A DNA stretch of 64,000 nucleotides, from positions 15,748,001-15,812,000 of the forward strand of contig OX579635.1 in the NCBI GenBank assembly GCA_951230915.1, written 5' to 3'. Within the stretch, counting starts at the first letter, position 1; the number at the start of each line of letters is the position of its first letter. Below are positions 23,422 through 35,355 of the stretch, piece by piece. This stretch comes from Antitrichia curtipendula. Taxonomy: Eukaryota; Streptophyta; Bryopsida; Hypnales; Leucodontaceae. Position numbers and translations under genes: made by a program. The notes beneath the pieces were generated by a model, which saw only the letters and a list, made by a program, of their open reading frames with translations, had not been told where the DNA came from and made no database searches.

Positions 23422-23944
23422 AGGTAAACCTGCCTATGACAGGCAGACCACCTAATGCAGACATCTACAAAACCACCCATTACAGCCTTACATCAACCCA
23501 TTTCAGATTTTTGTCAATAAATGAAATTATGACTTCATTAGGTTGGTTAGTGACCAAAATCAATGCCTTGGGAGATGGCCATGGAGTTATTAGTTATTTT
23601 CATAGGACACTTACACCTTTCTAGTGTAAACTTGTCATAGAAAGTTATTTTTTTTATTCCTTCATGTCATGGCCATATTAGAAAATCTGGTGATTGCTTT
23701 AGGTGGTAAGATGACCATTATAGAAACACTTTTTGCTAATTTGGGGTAGTCTACAGATTCTTTTAGACCAATTGGGCAGAACGCTTCAGAAATTCATAAC
23801 TAATTCATAGTTTGTCCAAAAAATAAAACTCTAGATGCTTCCTTCATTTCTCAGATTTGTCTTTGTATGAAAAAAAATCAGAATTTTTTTGGTAATGGCA
23901 ACATGACAAATCAATTATTTTGCCTGTCATAGGCAGGTTTACCT
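23422..23944. mobile_element. TA-flanked MITE with 25-bp inverted repeats, 523 bp
   Basis: The left end AGGTAAACCTGCCTATGACA and the right end TGTCATAGGCAGGTTTACCT are exact complements over about 24 bp. TA lies outside (23420-23421 and 23945-23946). The left boundary overlaps the right TTAA of the piggyBac element, so the transposon landed at the very edge of this MITE. The inside is non-coding and AT-rich. Confidence 0.75.
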
Positions 23945-23949
23945 TACAT

Positions 23950-25887
23950 GTAGCTACAATTCGATAGAAAAATTGAGGGGAGAACGTGATCAATTTGCTA
24001 GATTTAATAGTCAATTTGATGAAAATCTATACTTTAGATGAGGTTGTTTGTTTGTTATTTACAGTGAGATCTCCTAGATTGTACATCTCCCAATTACATT
24101 CTTGGTTTTGTCAAAAATCTCTTTGTGAGGAGGGATACACAAACCTTGTTTTGTGACATTTGAACCTACGATGTAAAAGATATTGAATTTTGAATTTTTT
24201 ATGAATTAAAAAGTTAGAAAAGTGCCTTTATTTTTATTTTGGTTGTGGCAATGGAACTGGGCACATCGTTTGTTCTAAAATAATATGATGTACAATACAT
24301 CTTAATGATTCACAAGGTATAAAATTATATCCAAAAAGTACTAGTATAACTTAGCAAAAGAAAATATAATGAAATTTTCATTGAGATGAATTGATTGGTT
24401 ATATCAAGATAATACTATAATAGAAAAGACATCTAATACCGGTATATTAAGTAGCCCCTATCACTTATTGATTTCAAATCAGTTAAAGATACACTAGCAT
24501 ATAAGACTTATATTTGGATATAGTAAAAATCAATGATTAGGAATTTTTCAAAGGAGATGGTAGCCTATATATTAAAAATAAAGTAGATGATGAAATTGGA
24601 ATTTGTGTAAGCACATTTATGAAAAATTAACCTTGTGATCACAGACAACATTGTCAAAAAAAAAAGGAACAATAAGCGATTGCATCAAGCATTCCAAAAA
24701 TTATAATACTTTTAAGGATGAAACAATTTGTAGCAAAACTACAAGGGGAGACTAAGCAATCAATTGTTTCCAACTATTTACTGGTCCTAGATTGAATACC
24801 TTCAAACACTCAATGAAAAGTATCTGCTTGCATTTTTGAGACTCTAAACTCATGAAAATCATGTACAAGCTTAAACTTGTATTATTCCAATGATAGAAAT
24901 TGCATTGCAATTTGTAGTTTGTTGTTGATTAATCCCTATACAATTGGGTTCATTTTGGATAAAAATTGTAAAAAACTAACACTTTTTAGGGCAGTGAGAA
25001 AAAAATTATTTTTTTATTTTTTTCAAATTTCAACAGTACAAATTTGTACTAGATTATTGTTGGAATGTGTTGAAAAAAGTTCAAAAATATTGACTGCACA
25101 GATTGAAAAATTATAATGCTTGAAGTTAGAAAAATTCCTTTTTTCCAACCTTGCCTAATAGGGCCAACAAACTTTAACTCTTCCTAGAATGTGATTTTTA
25201 CACTACACATGTTTTTATTTTTACATTTGCATCTTGTCTCATGTAAGTTACATACTTGCCAATTTTAAGAAGTAGAGGAGGTTTGCACATGATGCTCAAA
25301 GTTGTCCTAGTTATCTTAAAAGCTCAAGGTAGCATAACTTTTCATCTAGGCACCCAATTAGAAAAAAATTTATATTACAAGGTTTATACCTTATATTATG
25401 TCAAAATTTTGTGAACATCTGACCAAAATTGACTACGTATGTAAGAGTTCTTGTGTACTCTATTCCATACATTAAATTAGGTTGTTTGTTTTGTTTGTTA
25501 TGGTAAGATCTCCAAAACCATGAATCCCTCATATTTGTTCTTGGTATTTGTAGTCTTGATTTTTGCCTATTCCACAAACACCCAGGACTATAGTATAGAG
25601 GTTCAATATTCAAAGAATGATCAATTGATATAACGTATTGTGACTGAAGTCACATTTACAAATAGCAATATCTCGTAACTTGATTCTAATGGAAAATGTA
25701 GCTAAAACAATCCATTGGTTTTAGGTAAGGATTCATTCACTTATCCAATTTCTAGTTTCTGTCCGACACATATGGATGCAACAATACAAGTTTGCCATTC
25801 CAGTCTTATTATAGTATGGAGATTCAAGCAAGAAGCACGCAATTGCAACATGAATTGGCTATTATTGTACTTTCATACTAAATTGCT
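23950..25887. other. AT-rich repetitive spacer, no gene seen
   Basis: Two related stretches lie near 24045-24180 and 25480-25600 (GTTTGTTTGTTA...AGATCTCC...TTCTTGGT), suggesting an old duplication or repeat-family remnant. The short frames have no recognisable domain. Confidence 0.4.
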
Positions 25888-25891
25888 TTAA

Positions 25892-26428
25892 CCCCTAAGC
25901 GCTCAAACGACCATTTTATGGTCGCTGCCCGACTTCGGGCAGATTTTTCGGGCAGAAAAAAACTTTTACCAATTTTTTTTTTTTTTTTCTTTAAAAGATT
26001 GGATTGTCTTTCAATATTTATATTCAAAACTAAGATCGCTACGGTCAAACAAAAACTATAAAAGAAATAGCACAAAGAGTCTAGTATTGCCTAGTGTTGA
26101 AAAACTTACTATTTGGGGAAAGTGTTGGTGTTTTCATTACTGGATCTTATGCATTTTTTCACAAATCAATAGAAACCACAATTTTGACCAATCAAAAAAA
26201 AATTCAATTGCTAAAGATAGAAATTGTATTTTTGGTGAATTTTTGAAGTTATATCTTCAAAATTCATTTGAAGAGAATTTAAGAATAATTTTATAATTTT
26301 GACCATACGGATATTTTCTTCTTTTTGTGCTTCACATTATCTATTTTAATGCAAACTTCAAAAAAGTTGTAGAACTTATATTTTATAACACATTTGTGTT
26401 TTGTCCAAACCCCTTGGGCTTTTAGGGG
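25892..26428. mobile_element. non-autonomous piggyBac-type element B, 537 bp
   Basis: TTAA flanks both sides (25888-25891 and 26429-26432). The ends are CCCCTAAGCGCTCAAACG on the left and TTGGGCTTTTAGGGG on the right. It is shorter than the other copies and seems internally deleted. No coding capacity. Confidence 0.8.
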
Positions 26429-26831
26429 TTAAGCCACTTTATCTAGCAGTCCAACTGTAAACATCTCTCTGGTTCACTATCAAACTAGACTTTTGCTTAA
26501 AGCTTTCTCAAACACAAAGTTGTCAATATTAATGCTCATTCATACTCTTCCTATCAATATAGATTCAATCACACAACCACAGAGATAGCTTTAAGCTATT
26601 CACTTAATTTTCACTTATTCAATCCCTAGATACACACTGACAATTCTCAAAACTACCCAATCACTGGGATTTCCTCGTACACATCATAACATTCAAGAGC
26701 CTTTTTAGAGGCTGCCTTTACCTCTCTGAAGTCTTCATCCACGAAATGCATGCACATGTTATTAATGTATGCTTCAGGACCGAGACAATGGCAGTACATT
26801 TATGGTGCGAACTATTTTTTTGGCTAATTCT

Positions 26832-27698
26832 AGGACAACGTATACAAACAAATAATTATAGAGATAGATGGTCTGTCAAAACCCAAAGAATTTGTTGAGT
26901 ATTATACCAATGAAATCTAACCATTTGCCATCAATAATTTATTTTGAGTTTTTAGTAGAGAGGAGAAGCTATTTATGTACACTTGGGGTGGTAGGAGATA
27001 GAACAACCAATGTGGGATATGTAATTTAGAGTTTGTAATTTCTCAACCGCTCATAGTTAAGTCTAAAGTAGGAATTGTGTTAAAATTATAATTTCAGACC
27101 TCATTTAGGCATAGTGGAATACCTTTTTTCAAAAGAATTTGAACTAAAACAAGTTGTGGAATCAAGCTAAGTTTCATCTCCAAAAATCCTTTTTATATTT
27201 AGATCTTCCACTCAAAAGTTATGGACAAATTTCAGAGAGGATGTATGAAAATGTCAAAAAATAATCCTTTCAAACCCCTCTATGAAATTTGTCTATAACT
27301 TTTGAGTGGAAGATTAAAATATCAAACGGATTTTTGGAGGTGAAATTTAACTTGATTCTCCAACTTATTTTTGTTCAAAGTATTTTGGAAAAAATTATTT
27401 TACTATGCTTAAATGAGGTCTAAAATTAATGTTTAACACAATTCCTACTTTAGACTTAACTATGAGCGGTTGAGAAATTACAAACTCTAAATTACATATC
27501 CCACATGGGTTATTCTACCTCCTACCACCCCATATGTACATAAAGAGCTTCTCTTTCCTAAAAGAAATCAAAATAAATTATTGATGGCAAGTGGTTAGAT
27601 TTCATTGGTATAATACTCAATGAATTCTTTGGATTCTGACAGACCATTTATCTTTATAATTATTTGTTTGTATATTTTGTTCTACCTCCTACCACCCC
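26832..27698. mobile_element. large foldback (long hairpin), about 400-base arms
   Basis: The left arm, about 26841-27240, is complementary along its length to the right arm, about 27290-27674. Matching phrases include TATACAAACAAATAATTATA at 26841 with its complement ending at 27674, and GACTTAACTATGAGCGGTTG near 27450 with its complement near 27050. The loop is about 50 bases. GGGGTGGTAGGAG-type phrases occur near 26985, and complements near 27520 and 27690, so a smaller element may be nested. A transcript would fold into a very long duplex. Confidence 0.75.
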
Positions 27699-27784
27699 AG
27701 TAACCCGATTGTGTAGTCATGACCTTGGCACTGAGCAGAAGTCTGACATTATTGACGCGTGGCTTATTAGCTAATGTTGGGTGT

Positions 27785-27836
27785 GGAATATTTCACACCA
27801 TTTCATCCTTTGGATGAAATGATGTGGAATATACCA
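27785..27836. repeat. short imperfect palindrome beside the assembly gap
   Basis: ACACCATTTCATCC is followed by GGATGAAATGATGTGG, and ATATTTC..ATACCAC phrases make a small hairpin. It lies about 100 bases left of the gap. Confidence 0.4.
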
Positions 27837-27933
27837 CATCATTCCGTCAGAGGGAAGGCAGGTGCTCTCACAGCTCTTGAATGTTATGATTCTCATACAT
27901 TGAACAACCAACTTTAAGCCACAAATCAATTCC

Positions 27934-28133
27934 NNNNNNNNNNNNNNNNNNNNNNNNNNNNNNNNNNNNNNNNNNNNNNNNNNNNNNNNNNNNNNNNNNN
28001 NNNNNNNNNNNNNNNNNNNNNNNNNNNNNNNNNNNNNNNNNNNNNNNNNNNNNNNNNNNNNNNNNNNNNNNNNNNNNNNNNNNNNNNNNNNNNNNNNNNN
28101 NNNNNNNNNNNNNNNNNNNNNNNNNNNNNNNNN
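27934..28133. other. assembly gap (200 N)
   Basis: Exactly 200 undetermined bases. Open frames spanning it are artefacts. The sequence on its right is one arm of a perfect inverted repeat, so the true content and order here are uncertain. Confidence 0.99.
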
Positions 28134-28474
28134 GCAGTCTAGAGGATTGTAGACTCCCGTGCAATCCATTTTTGTTCCCCTTATGCCTTTCTATTTGAGT
28201 TTGGAAGCTGGAAATTGGTGTACCACGAACTGACCATGGTTTTCATGATTATGTTGTTGAGAGTTTGCAGGTGTGGTTCTGGAGGTACCTTTCAATGGAG
28301 AACACCTTTGAAATTTTAATAATTGAAAATCATGAATTTGAGAGCTTCTGGGCAGGACATGTAAAGACTTTCCATGAAATCGTGGATGGTTTGTGGATGA
28401 TTCTATCGTTGTTTGCTTGCATGCATTCTAGAATGGACGTCACTACAAATGAAAAAACATAAGATCTTGGTTTT
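28134..28474 (+). repeat. 341-bp inverted repeat, left copy, abutting the gap
   Basis: By eye this is identical base for base to the reverse complement of 33008-33348. The similarity stops at the gap on one side and at AGATCTTGGTTTT on the other. A 65-codon open frame inside is duplicated with it and is not supported as a gene. The right copy lies in the 3' flank of the TCTP gene. Confidence 0.9.
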
Positions 28475-28859
28475 TTAAGAGTATTACTTATTTCTTAAAA
28501 AGAATTGATTTAAAATTTTGAGGGGATTGTCTTGAAGTGTACTTGTAGCTATTCTACAGAAGAATTTTGAAAACAATTAATTATATGTGGTGTGAGAGTT
28601 CACAAAGTTTGCATCTTTATGCTTGCATTTTGAAACATTTGAATTATTAATTCAATGGTTCTTTTGGTGAATGACTATCTCTATAGGGTTGTTACATATG
28701 AAAAAATTTACTTAGTTTTTTAATTTTATTTCCTAGTTTTATCTAATTAGAACTTCAAAATATCTATTTGTTTGTGATTTTGGCACTTTTTCAGTTCTCC
28801 TAGTTCTCCTATCTTATATTATTCCTATGCATTTCTTTCCGTGGTTAGCTTCATCTTAA

Positions 28860-29345
28860 CCCCGAAAGCCCCGAGGGTGTTTTCTGCTCAAAACCTCTCA
28901 AAACTACCTCTTCGGCTGTATGCACTTAAGAAAACTAATTTTTTTTTGTTTTTTGGGGAATTTAACCGTAGGATCTTATGCTTAAGTTGTCTGAGGTCAT
29001 GTAATAAAAATTTCGTCAAATTTTACCGTACGGATTGGAAGATATTAGCATTCAAAGTTGAACAAAAAGTTTTTTTCAAGAAGATTTTCCTTGCCCAAAA
29101 AACTAAGATTGTCCATAACTTTCTCATCCCTAGTCCAAATAGAATGAATCAATGCTTCATGTATAGGTAAAAACATAATCTCTTAGGAAAAAAATTCAAA
29201 AAAAATTATTTTGACTTTTTGTAATTTTTTTTGGGCTGTCCGAGAGTCTCCATTTCTTGCTCATTGTGCCATAACTTTTTCATCCGGCATCCGATTGAAA
29301 CAAAAATTATATATCCACAAAGCTCTTGCAAAGCTACACAACCTC
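28860..29345. mobile_element. piggyBac-type element C, right end missing
   Basis: The left end CCCCGAAAGCCCCGAGGG follows TTAA (28856-28859). The family landmarks ACCGTAGGATCTTATGC, TTGTCCATAACTTTCTCATC and GTGCCATAACTTTTTCATC occur in the right order. Similarity fades after about 29345 and no CCTTTAGGGG-TTAA right end is found, so the copy is truncated. Confidence 0.65.
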
Positions 29346-32300
29346 AAAAATTCTCTGTCTATATTTAAAGTAAAATTAGTATATTTAAAATTTAAAGTAT
29401 TCTAGACAAAAAAAATCATGAGTATAATTTACAATGCAACAAAATCAGCAATTTTTATTCTTGCAATCATCCTTTGCAAGAATAGACAAGTACTTGATTC
29501 CATTTTATAGTACAAATCTCAAATTTCCATTCTTGAATTTTGAAACATGCACATGGATTCTCTCTTATGAAGTTCATACAAATCTATATTTTTTTTAAAG
29601 TAATAATAACAACAAAGACCAAGGATAGATATTTTAAAAGTTTAATATTCAATAATATAATTATATATTGTGATTCAAAGAACTGCATTTTGTGGTAGAA
29701 GTAGAAGTATATAAAAATGTGGGAGTAATTGATAGTAAACTTGCAACAAATTTAAAAATACAAAAAAAATAAAAGCATTATAAACATAAAAGTTCATTAG
29801 TTCAAAATTGAAAGCATTTAAAAATAAATAAAAGCATTGTTTCCACAACAAAAGCATTGTTTCCAAAGCAAAAGCATTATTCCTAAAGTAAAAGCATTGT
29901 TCTTGGATATCATGTATAAATAAAAATTCAATCTATTATTAAAATTATGATTTATTCTTTTCTTTCATGGCCTTTCTTTGTTGAATGTTCTTATACATTA
30001 CATTTCATTAACTATTGAGTAAAGTTAAGGTTTCATTGTTTGATCAATTCCATCAACTACATAGCATTAGAATAGCGTAATTACAAAACTAGCATTTCAC
30101 TTAGGTCATGCCAAATTGGTGAACACAACCGCACTATATATGCTTAAGTCAAGATTCCAAATTCTTAAAGTTTGGCAGAAGGAGGAGAAGAAGGAGATGC
30201 CATGGTTGAGTGATAAGAAAATTTCACAATATTTGGCCTACCTCAACCTCCAAGTTTTGGCCGCCAAATAGATTCATTTTCCATTTCGGAAGAGCTGCAC
30301 CAATTCCCACCTTTGATGGCTCTTTTACAAACATGCAGCAGACATCAATTATCACAACAAGAAGCCATCAAATTTTTTCCGAGAGTGTGGAATGACTTTA
30401 TTGAAGAATTATGGCCGGGTAATGCCCCTTATTCCAACAAAGACCCAAAGTTGGGAAATTATGTTGTAACTTCACAAGAAGAAAATATTGTACAAGCTCC
30501 ATATGTTGCATCCTCTTCTTCACAAGCAACGGAAAATGAGAATTCTAAATTCTAAATTCCAAATTCAAGTTTGCCAGTAAAAAAATAAAGTACACTATAG
30601 TAAGCTTAGGTACTATGACTAATAAGGTTAGTGAGCTCATTGCAAGCCAAATTAGATCGTGAATGGGTCTAGTTACTATGTTTTCAAAACCATGTGTTAG
30701 GCTGCTAGTAGCAATCAAAGGCAACCACCCAACAAAAATTATAGCTAGCAAAAAAAATCAATAAATTACTAGAAAAGTCAAAACATATTCAGTCGATTGA
30801 TTGGCAAGACTCAGAAAATTGGTTTAAATCTTGTTAGTTGTACACATCTAAGCTTAATTTAGTCTATCCAACATTTAGAGTCCTAAAATATTTAGAAAAA
30901 TTTAGAAGTCAAACAGTTAGAATTACAGTAACCAAAATCTCCAATCCATATTTGGTTTACCTTTGCGAATTTCTTCAAGGAGAACTTTTTTTGGCTAGAC
31001 AATAAAAGGTTCTAGAAGGTTTTGGATGTAAAAAACTTCAAACTGAGGAAATCAAGCAATTGCATTGTGGTTTTATGAAAATTGATTGTAATGCATTCAA
31101 TGAAGGCTACATATGTAATTTATTTTTGATGCACAATTGAGATTGTATTTTTTATTTTTTATTTTCTTTTATTTTCTTTTGAAACACATGGACAAATTTT
31201 CAAAAAAAATTAAAAGATTTAGATGTATTTCAGATTTTTTAAATTTCATAGATGTGGAAGTTATGTAAGATTTTATGAAAAAATATAGAATCATAGATAT
31301 TGGCATTGATGATATATTACAATGCAGTTTATTGTCAAAATCTTCTATTAATGTAGATTTTAAATTCTTTTGTACATTTCAAAATTTTAAGTAATATACA
31401 TTTAAAAAATATTCCATGAAGATACATTTAAAAAGCCCCTTGTTGTACCTTTTCAAACAATAGTACTATTACTAGTGCTACTAATGTTTGTAAATGTTGA
31501 TAGTGAATCCAACAACATTAATTGATTCTTTATAACCATGAGCATGAAATAGTGAATTCAACAACATGAATTGATTTTTTATAATCATGAGCATGAAAAG
31601 ACAATGCATACCATAGTCAATTATATGCATGAAAATGACTAAAAGCATTGACTAAAAGCATTCCTCATTGTACAAGATTGCATCCATCATTATAGAAAGG
31701 TAGTGAGAATTACATAGCCGATGTTAGTGAGGTTGCCCCAATCATATGACAATAGATAGTGAGAACAAGGCAAAACAATGAAAGCCAACAATAATGACAA
31801 GGGTTAGTTATTATTCCACTAAAGAGTAACTGAGCATGCTCAACTTTGAAGGCACACATAACTACACTTAGTCATAGCTAAAGTTAACCAATTCTATTTC
31901 AACTAAGTCATATGATTAGTAGCAAGAAATAAGTTTATCCAACAAAAGTTCCAATGACTGTTGCAAATAAAAAAAATAAAAAAAAATGTATTTATAAAGC
32001 TCAAAAATGTCAAGTCAAAGTTCCAATCAAGGTCTTCAAAGGCACTCTTATTCCACCACTTGGAAAAAAACAAATGGCCAATTTATGGATAGTCATTTTG
32101 TTCACAATAATTAGATATTTACATTACAAATCAACATATAAAAATCATGTTATATACCCAAATACAACCATATTACCTAGTACAAAAAACTGCTATCCTT
32201 ATAAAGTTGTTTATAATATATATCAATTTTGTGGTGCCACTAAAATTGAAAAATGTATTATATTAAATTTTGTTAGAAAACAAATATGTTGTTGGTACTA

Positions 32301-32510
32301 AGATCCTATGCATCACATCTTCAATATAGAGTATGTAGGATTGTTGGTTTAGTACTTCTTACATCCTTGATAGATGAATGAGATGATTAGAATTCACCAA
32401 CCACTCTCTATTATTAACAATCATGTTGGTTGAATTAATCTCTTTGTTGTATGTTAGTTTCATATTGTTGACTACATAATGTTACAAATTTGTAAATTGT
32501 TCATGAACAC
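29346..32510. other. AT-rich spacer, no supported gene
   Basis: About 3.2 kb of low-GC sequence lying between the two arms of the 341-bp inverted repeat. A weakly protein-like patch at 30190-30560 (frame 30313-30555) is unrecognised and has no partner exons. AAAGCATTGTTTCC repeats occur near 29830-29900. Nothing else could be supported. Confidence 0.4.
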
Positions 32511-32512
32511 TA

Positions 32513-32794
32513 CACTAAAAAGGATATTTAGTGTTGGATTACATTTAGTATAATTACCACCCTACTTGACCCTACACTAAATGTCAATTTTAGGACAATT
32601 AGTGCAATGCTAAACTTCAATGCGCCGCCTTCGCCTTCTTAGATTTCATATTTCAGATCTCAAGTTTCAGATTTACCATAGAGTACATTTAGTGCTAAAA
32701 ATTACATTAAATGGTACTTCCTTCAGTAGGGTAAATGATATTTAGTGTCATGGTTCACAAATAGTGTTGCCAAAACTAAATTTCCTTTTTAGTG
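32513..32794. mobile_element. MITE with CACTAAAAAGGA inverted repeats, about 282 bp
   Basis: The left end CACTAAAAAGGATATTTAGT and the right end TTTCCTTTTTAGTG are inverted repeats of 12 bp, with TA just outside each (CTA left, TAG right). The TA flanks point to a Tc1/mariner-type MITE; the CACTA start would instead suggest EnSpm, but no 3-bp duplication is visible. Non-coding. Confidence 0.6.
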
Positions 32795-33007
32795 TAGTAA
32801 TTAGGATATGTTTAAAAGTCTTCTAAATCCTACATTCAAAAGGCCTTATGAATAGAGTTTTGGACATAGCTTGACAGTGAAAATCTCAATTATTCCTTGG
32901 TTAGTTTGATTTTTAGATATGTATTTATTAGCAAGTACGTCATTGCAAGAGAATTTTATAAAGATAAAGCTCTTTAGAAGGAAGGTAAGTTAATTAGTTG
33001 CTCCATT

Positions 33008-33348
33008 AAAACCAAGATCTTATGTTTTTTCATTTGTAGTGACGTCCATTCTAGAATGCATGCAAGCAAACAACGATAGAATCATCCACAAACCATCCAC
33101 GATTTCATGGAAAGTCTTTACATGTCCTGCCCAGAAGCTCTCAAATTCATGATTTTCAATTATTAAAATTTCAAAGGTGTTCTCCATTGAAAGGTACCTC
33201 CAGAACCACACCTGCAAACTCTCAACAACATAATCATGAAAACCATGGTCAGTTCGTGGTACACCAATTTCCAGCTTCCAAACTCAAATAGAAAGGCATA
33301 AGGGGAACAAAAATGGATTGCACGGGAGTCTACAATCCTCTAGACTGC
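33008..33348 (-). repeat. 341-bp inverted repeat, right copy
   Basis: Exact reverse complement of 28134-28474 as far as can be checked by eye. It begins about 540 bp downstream of the TCTP stop codon. The zero divergence implies a very recent event or an assembly misjoin at the gap. Confidence 0.9.
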
Positions 33349-33886
33349 CAACAAACTCCAACAAAAACTTATTCTACAATTTAATAAAGTATGCTCATGC
33401 AAAAGACTTAAGGTGCTGATACCATACATGAACAACATCCACACTCTACACTGCACAAATGCAAACATGAAAACTAGACCAAAAAGCTTCTCATTTGTCA
33501 TTATACAGACACGAAACCATCTTTCATGCAGTGGGTGCGTCCATAACAGACAGGGACCAAGCTTCAACGACACAATCAAAACCAGGAGCCTCGTCAAACT
33601 CTATCCTAGAAGACCACGGACACAGGACAAGGGTCACAAACGCCATGGAAAACATTACCCGCTTCACTCATTTCTTCTGTCATATGACAGAAACACAATC
33701 ACATCTCTACTGTATGCTTTTCCAAGCCGACATGGCGAACCACCCAAAACTCATTATAATTGTAAACAAATAACCAACCCACGTAACAACGCAAGCGCCT
33801 GCATGTGCCGAACAGGCCTACGGATGAAAATTACGTGTACAAGGGATGGCATACGATATCCACTCTCAAACTACTCATGCAACCGT

Positions 33887-35355
33887 TTAGCACTTCACTT
33901 CCTTCAACGCGTCGCCGAAGTACAGGAACGTCGGATCCGACTTGCCGTCCTTGTAGTAAGCAAAAACCATGGTCCCGTCGTCCTTCATGCTCTCACCAAC
34001 AAAGCTGCAAACACGGACAACACACAAAAAAAGCCTCAAAAAAGCCTTCCCGATACAAGAAAACGTCAAAAAGACCGAGAATTGACGAACTTGACTATCT
34101 GAAAGACCTCGAACAAAATAAATATAGGCCCCGTCTCGCGACTCAGGACAGCAGGGAAAAAGGACTCACAACTGCAGGTCAGACAGCTTCGAAATCAAAA
34201 ACTTCACCGCCGACTGGATGTCCTCCTTGAACGTGCCTTCACGCTCCTTGGGCACCAGAGGGGTCAAAACCTTCAAGTACTTCTTCATGTACGCCATGAA
34301 ACCCTTCTTGTCGAACGCAGGCTGCTCCTGCAGTCTGAACGTGTCAGTGATGTCCACCACTTTCACAACCTGGTCGTCCACACCCTCGTCCTCGCCACCA
34401 CCTTCGGCGGAGGCATTGGCTCCAATCAAGGCATCCACATCCAGGGCGCCCTTCGTCACCCACTGCGCAAACACATCGTTAACAATTACAGACTGTTATT
34501 TCCACAAACATCTGCGCGAGGTATTCTGACCACCCCATCACCACCAGAATGTCGCTAATCGACGATCCGAAACGATGATACGGCTTTCACAAAAAGGAAA
34601 ACCGAAAACATACAGAATCGGATTCAGGCTTCACAAAGCGTGAAATTGACGTCCTCACATCTGAATCTGCTAACAATAGCACAACAGCAGGCATGAGGTT
34701 TCTGACACACGACGTGGGCGAACAAAAAACCTACCTTGCCCTCGACCTCCCAAAGCACACCATTGTAAAGCTCCTTGTAGGTGAAGGAGTCCGAGAGGAG
34801 CTCGTCACCTGCAAAAACGTCCGCAACAGGTGATGACGAAAACAAAACGAAACAGAGCAAGCACACACGAAAAAAAACCCATCACCTCTCTCGCGAAATC
34901 GCCACAGGCGATTCATCGCGATCAATAGGCGCCCGACGCGAGGAACTTAGCAAAACAGCTAACCGGATGTCCCCGAAGCGAACGTCCACATCCGACGTCA
35001 ACAAAGCCAAGGCGCGCGAGCACCAACATATCGAACCACCAAAAAGTAAAACCTGCTAAACCTCTCCAGCAACCAGCACAAACCCTAACGATCCACGACA
35101 GACACCCTGAAAGGGGCAATCTGAACGAAACCGCCACGACGAATGTGTGCTAGCTGCAAAACCGGCGCTACGCGCAGAACAGAGCAACGAAAACAGCTCA
35201 CAGACAAAAACGAACAACAACCTCCGCCACAACCCTAACACACGCTTCCACGCTCACAACTGACGCCTCACGCAACCAAACGACGCGAGATCGGGCTCGA
35301 TGCAAAGGGTAGAGACGAGCGCAGTACCTGAAACCAAATCCTGGTACACCAACAT
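33887..35355 (-). CDS. TCTP: translationally controlled tumour protein (TCTP), four exons
   Basis: Model: complement of 33887-34004, 34170-34462, 34735-34808 and 35328-35355, giving 170 residues, close to the plant family length of about 168. All introns are GT-AG and in frame. Exon 1 is only 28 bases and encodes MLVYQDLVS. Exon 2 encodes [20 protein letters not shown], exon 3 the [18 protein letters not shown] acidic loop, the [23 protein letters not shown] signature region and YMKKYLK, and exon 4 [20 protein letters not shown] ending [14 protein letters not shown] is a cytosolic, abundantly translated protein linked to growth control through small GTPase/TOR signalling, translation and calcium binding. 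The start is fixed by the invariant MLVYQD. The gene sits in a GC-rich island; intron 1 is about 520 bp and holds telo-box motifs. It appears intact. Confidence 0.96.
35080..35088 (-). promoter_or_regulatory. telo-box AAACCCTAA in TCTP intron 1
   Basis: AAACCCTAA occurs here on the plus strand, with a second AACCCTAA near 35231. Both are inside the first intron of TCTP. Such motifs in the 5' regions of plant translation-related genes often help strong expression in dividing cells; the role here is inferred. Confidence 0.4.

Noticed and set aside
27771..28169. Open frames running through the N gap
   Set aside because: Their length comes from undetermined bases; the flanking parts share no protein similarity.
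28265..28462. 65-codon open frame present twice with identical sequence (also 33020-33217, minus)
   Set aside because: Duplicated only because it lies inside the 341-bp inverted repeat; composition and context do not support a gene.
30190..30560. Protein-like patch considered as a transposase or host gene remnant
   Set aside because: Only a short unrecognised frame with stops nearby; nothing ties it to a family.
32513..32794. CACTAAAAAGG element considered as a third CACTA (EnSpm) element
   Set aside because: No matching 3-bp duplication and no TTGCAAC-type subterminal motifs; the TA flanks fit a Tc1/mariner-type MITE better.
33413..34230. Plus-strand open frames over the TCTP 3' region
   Set aside because: They are antisense shadows of TCTP exons and untranslated region; the minus-strand model explains the sequence fully.
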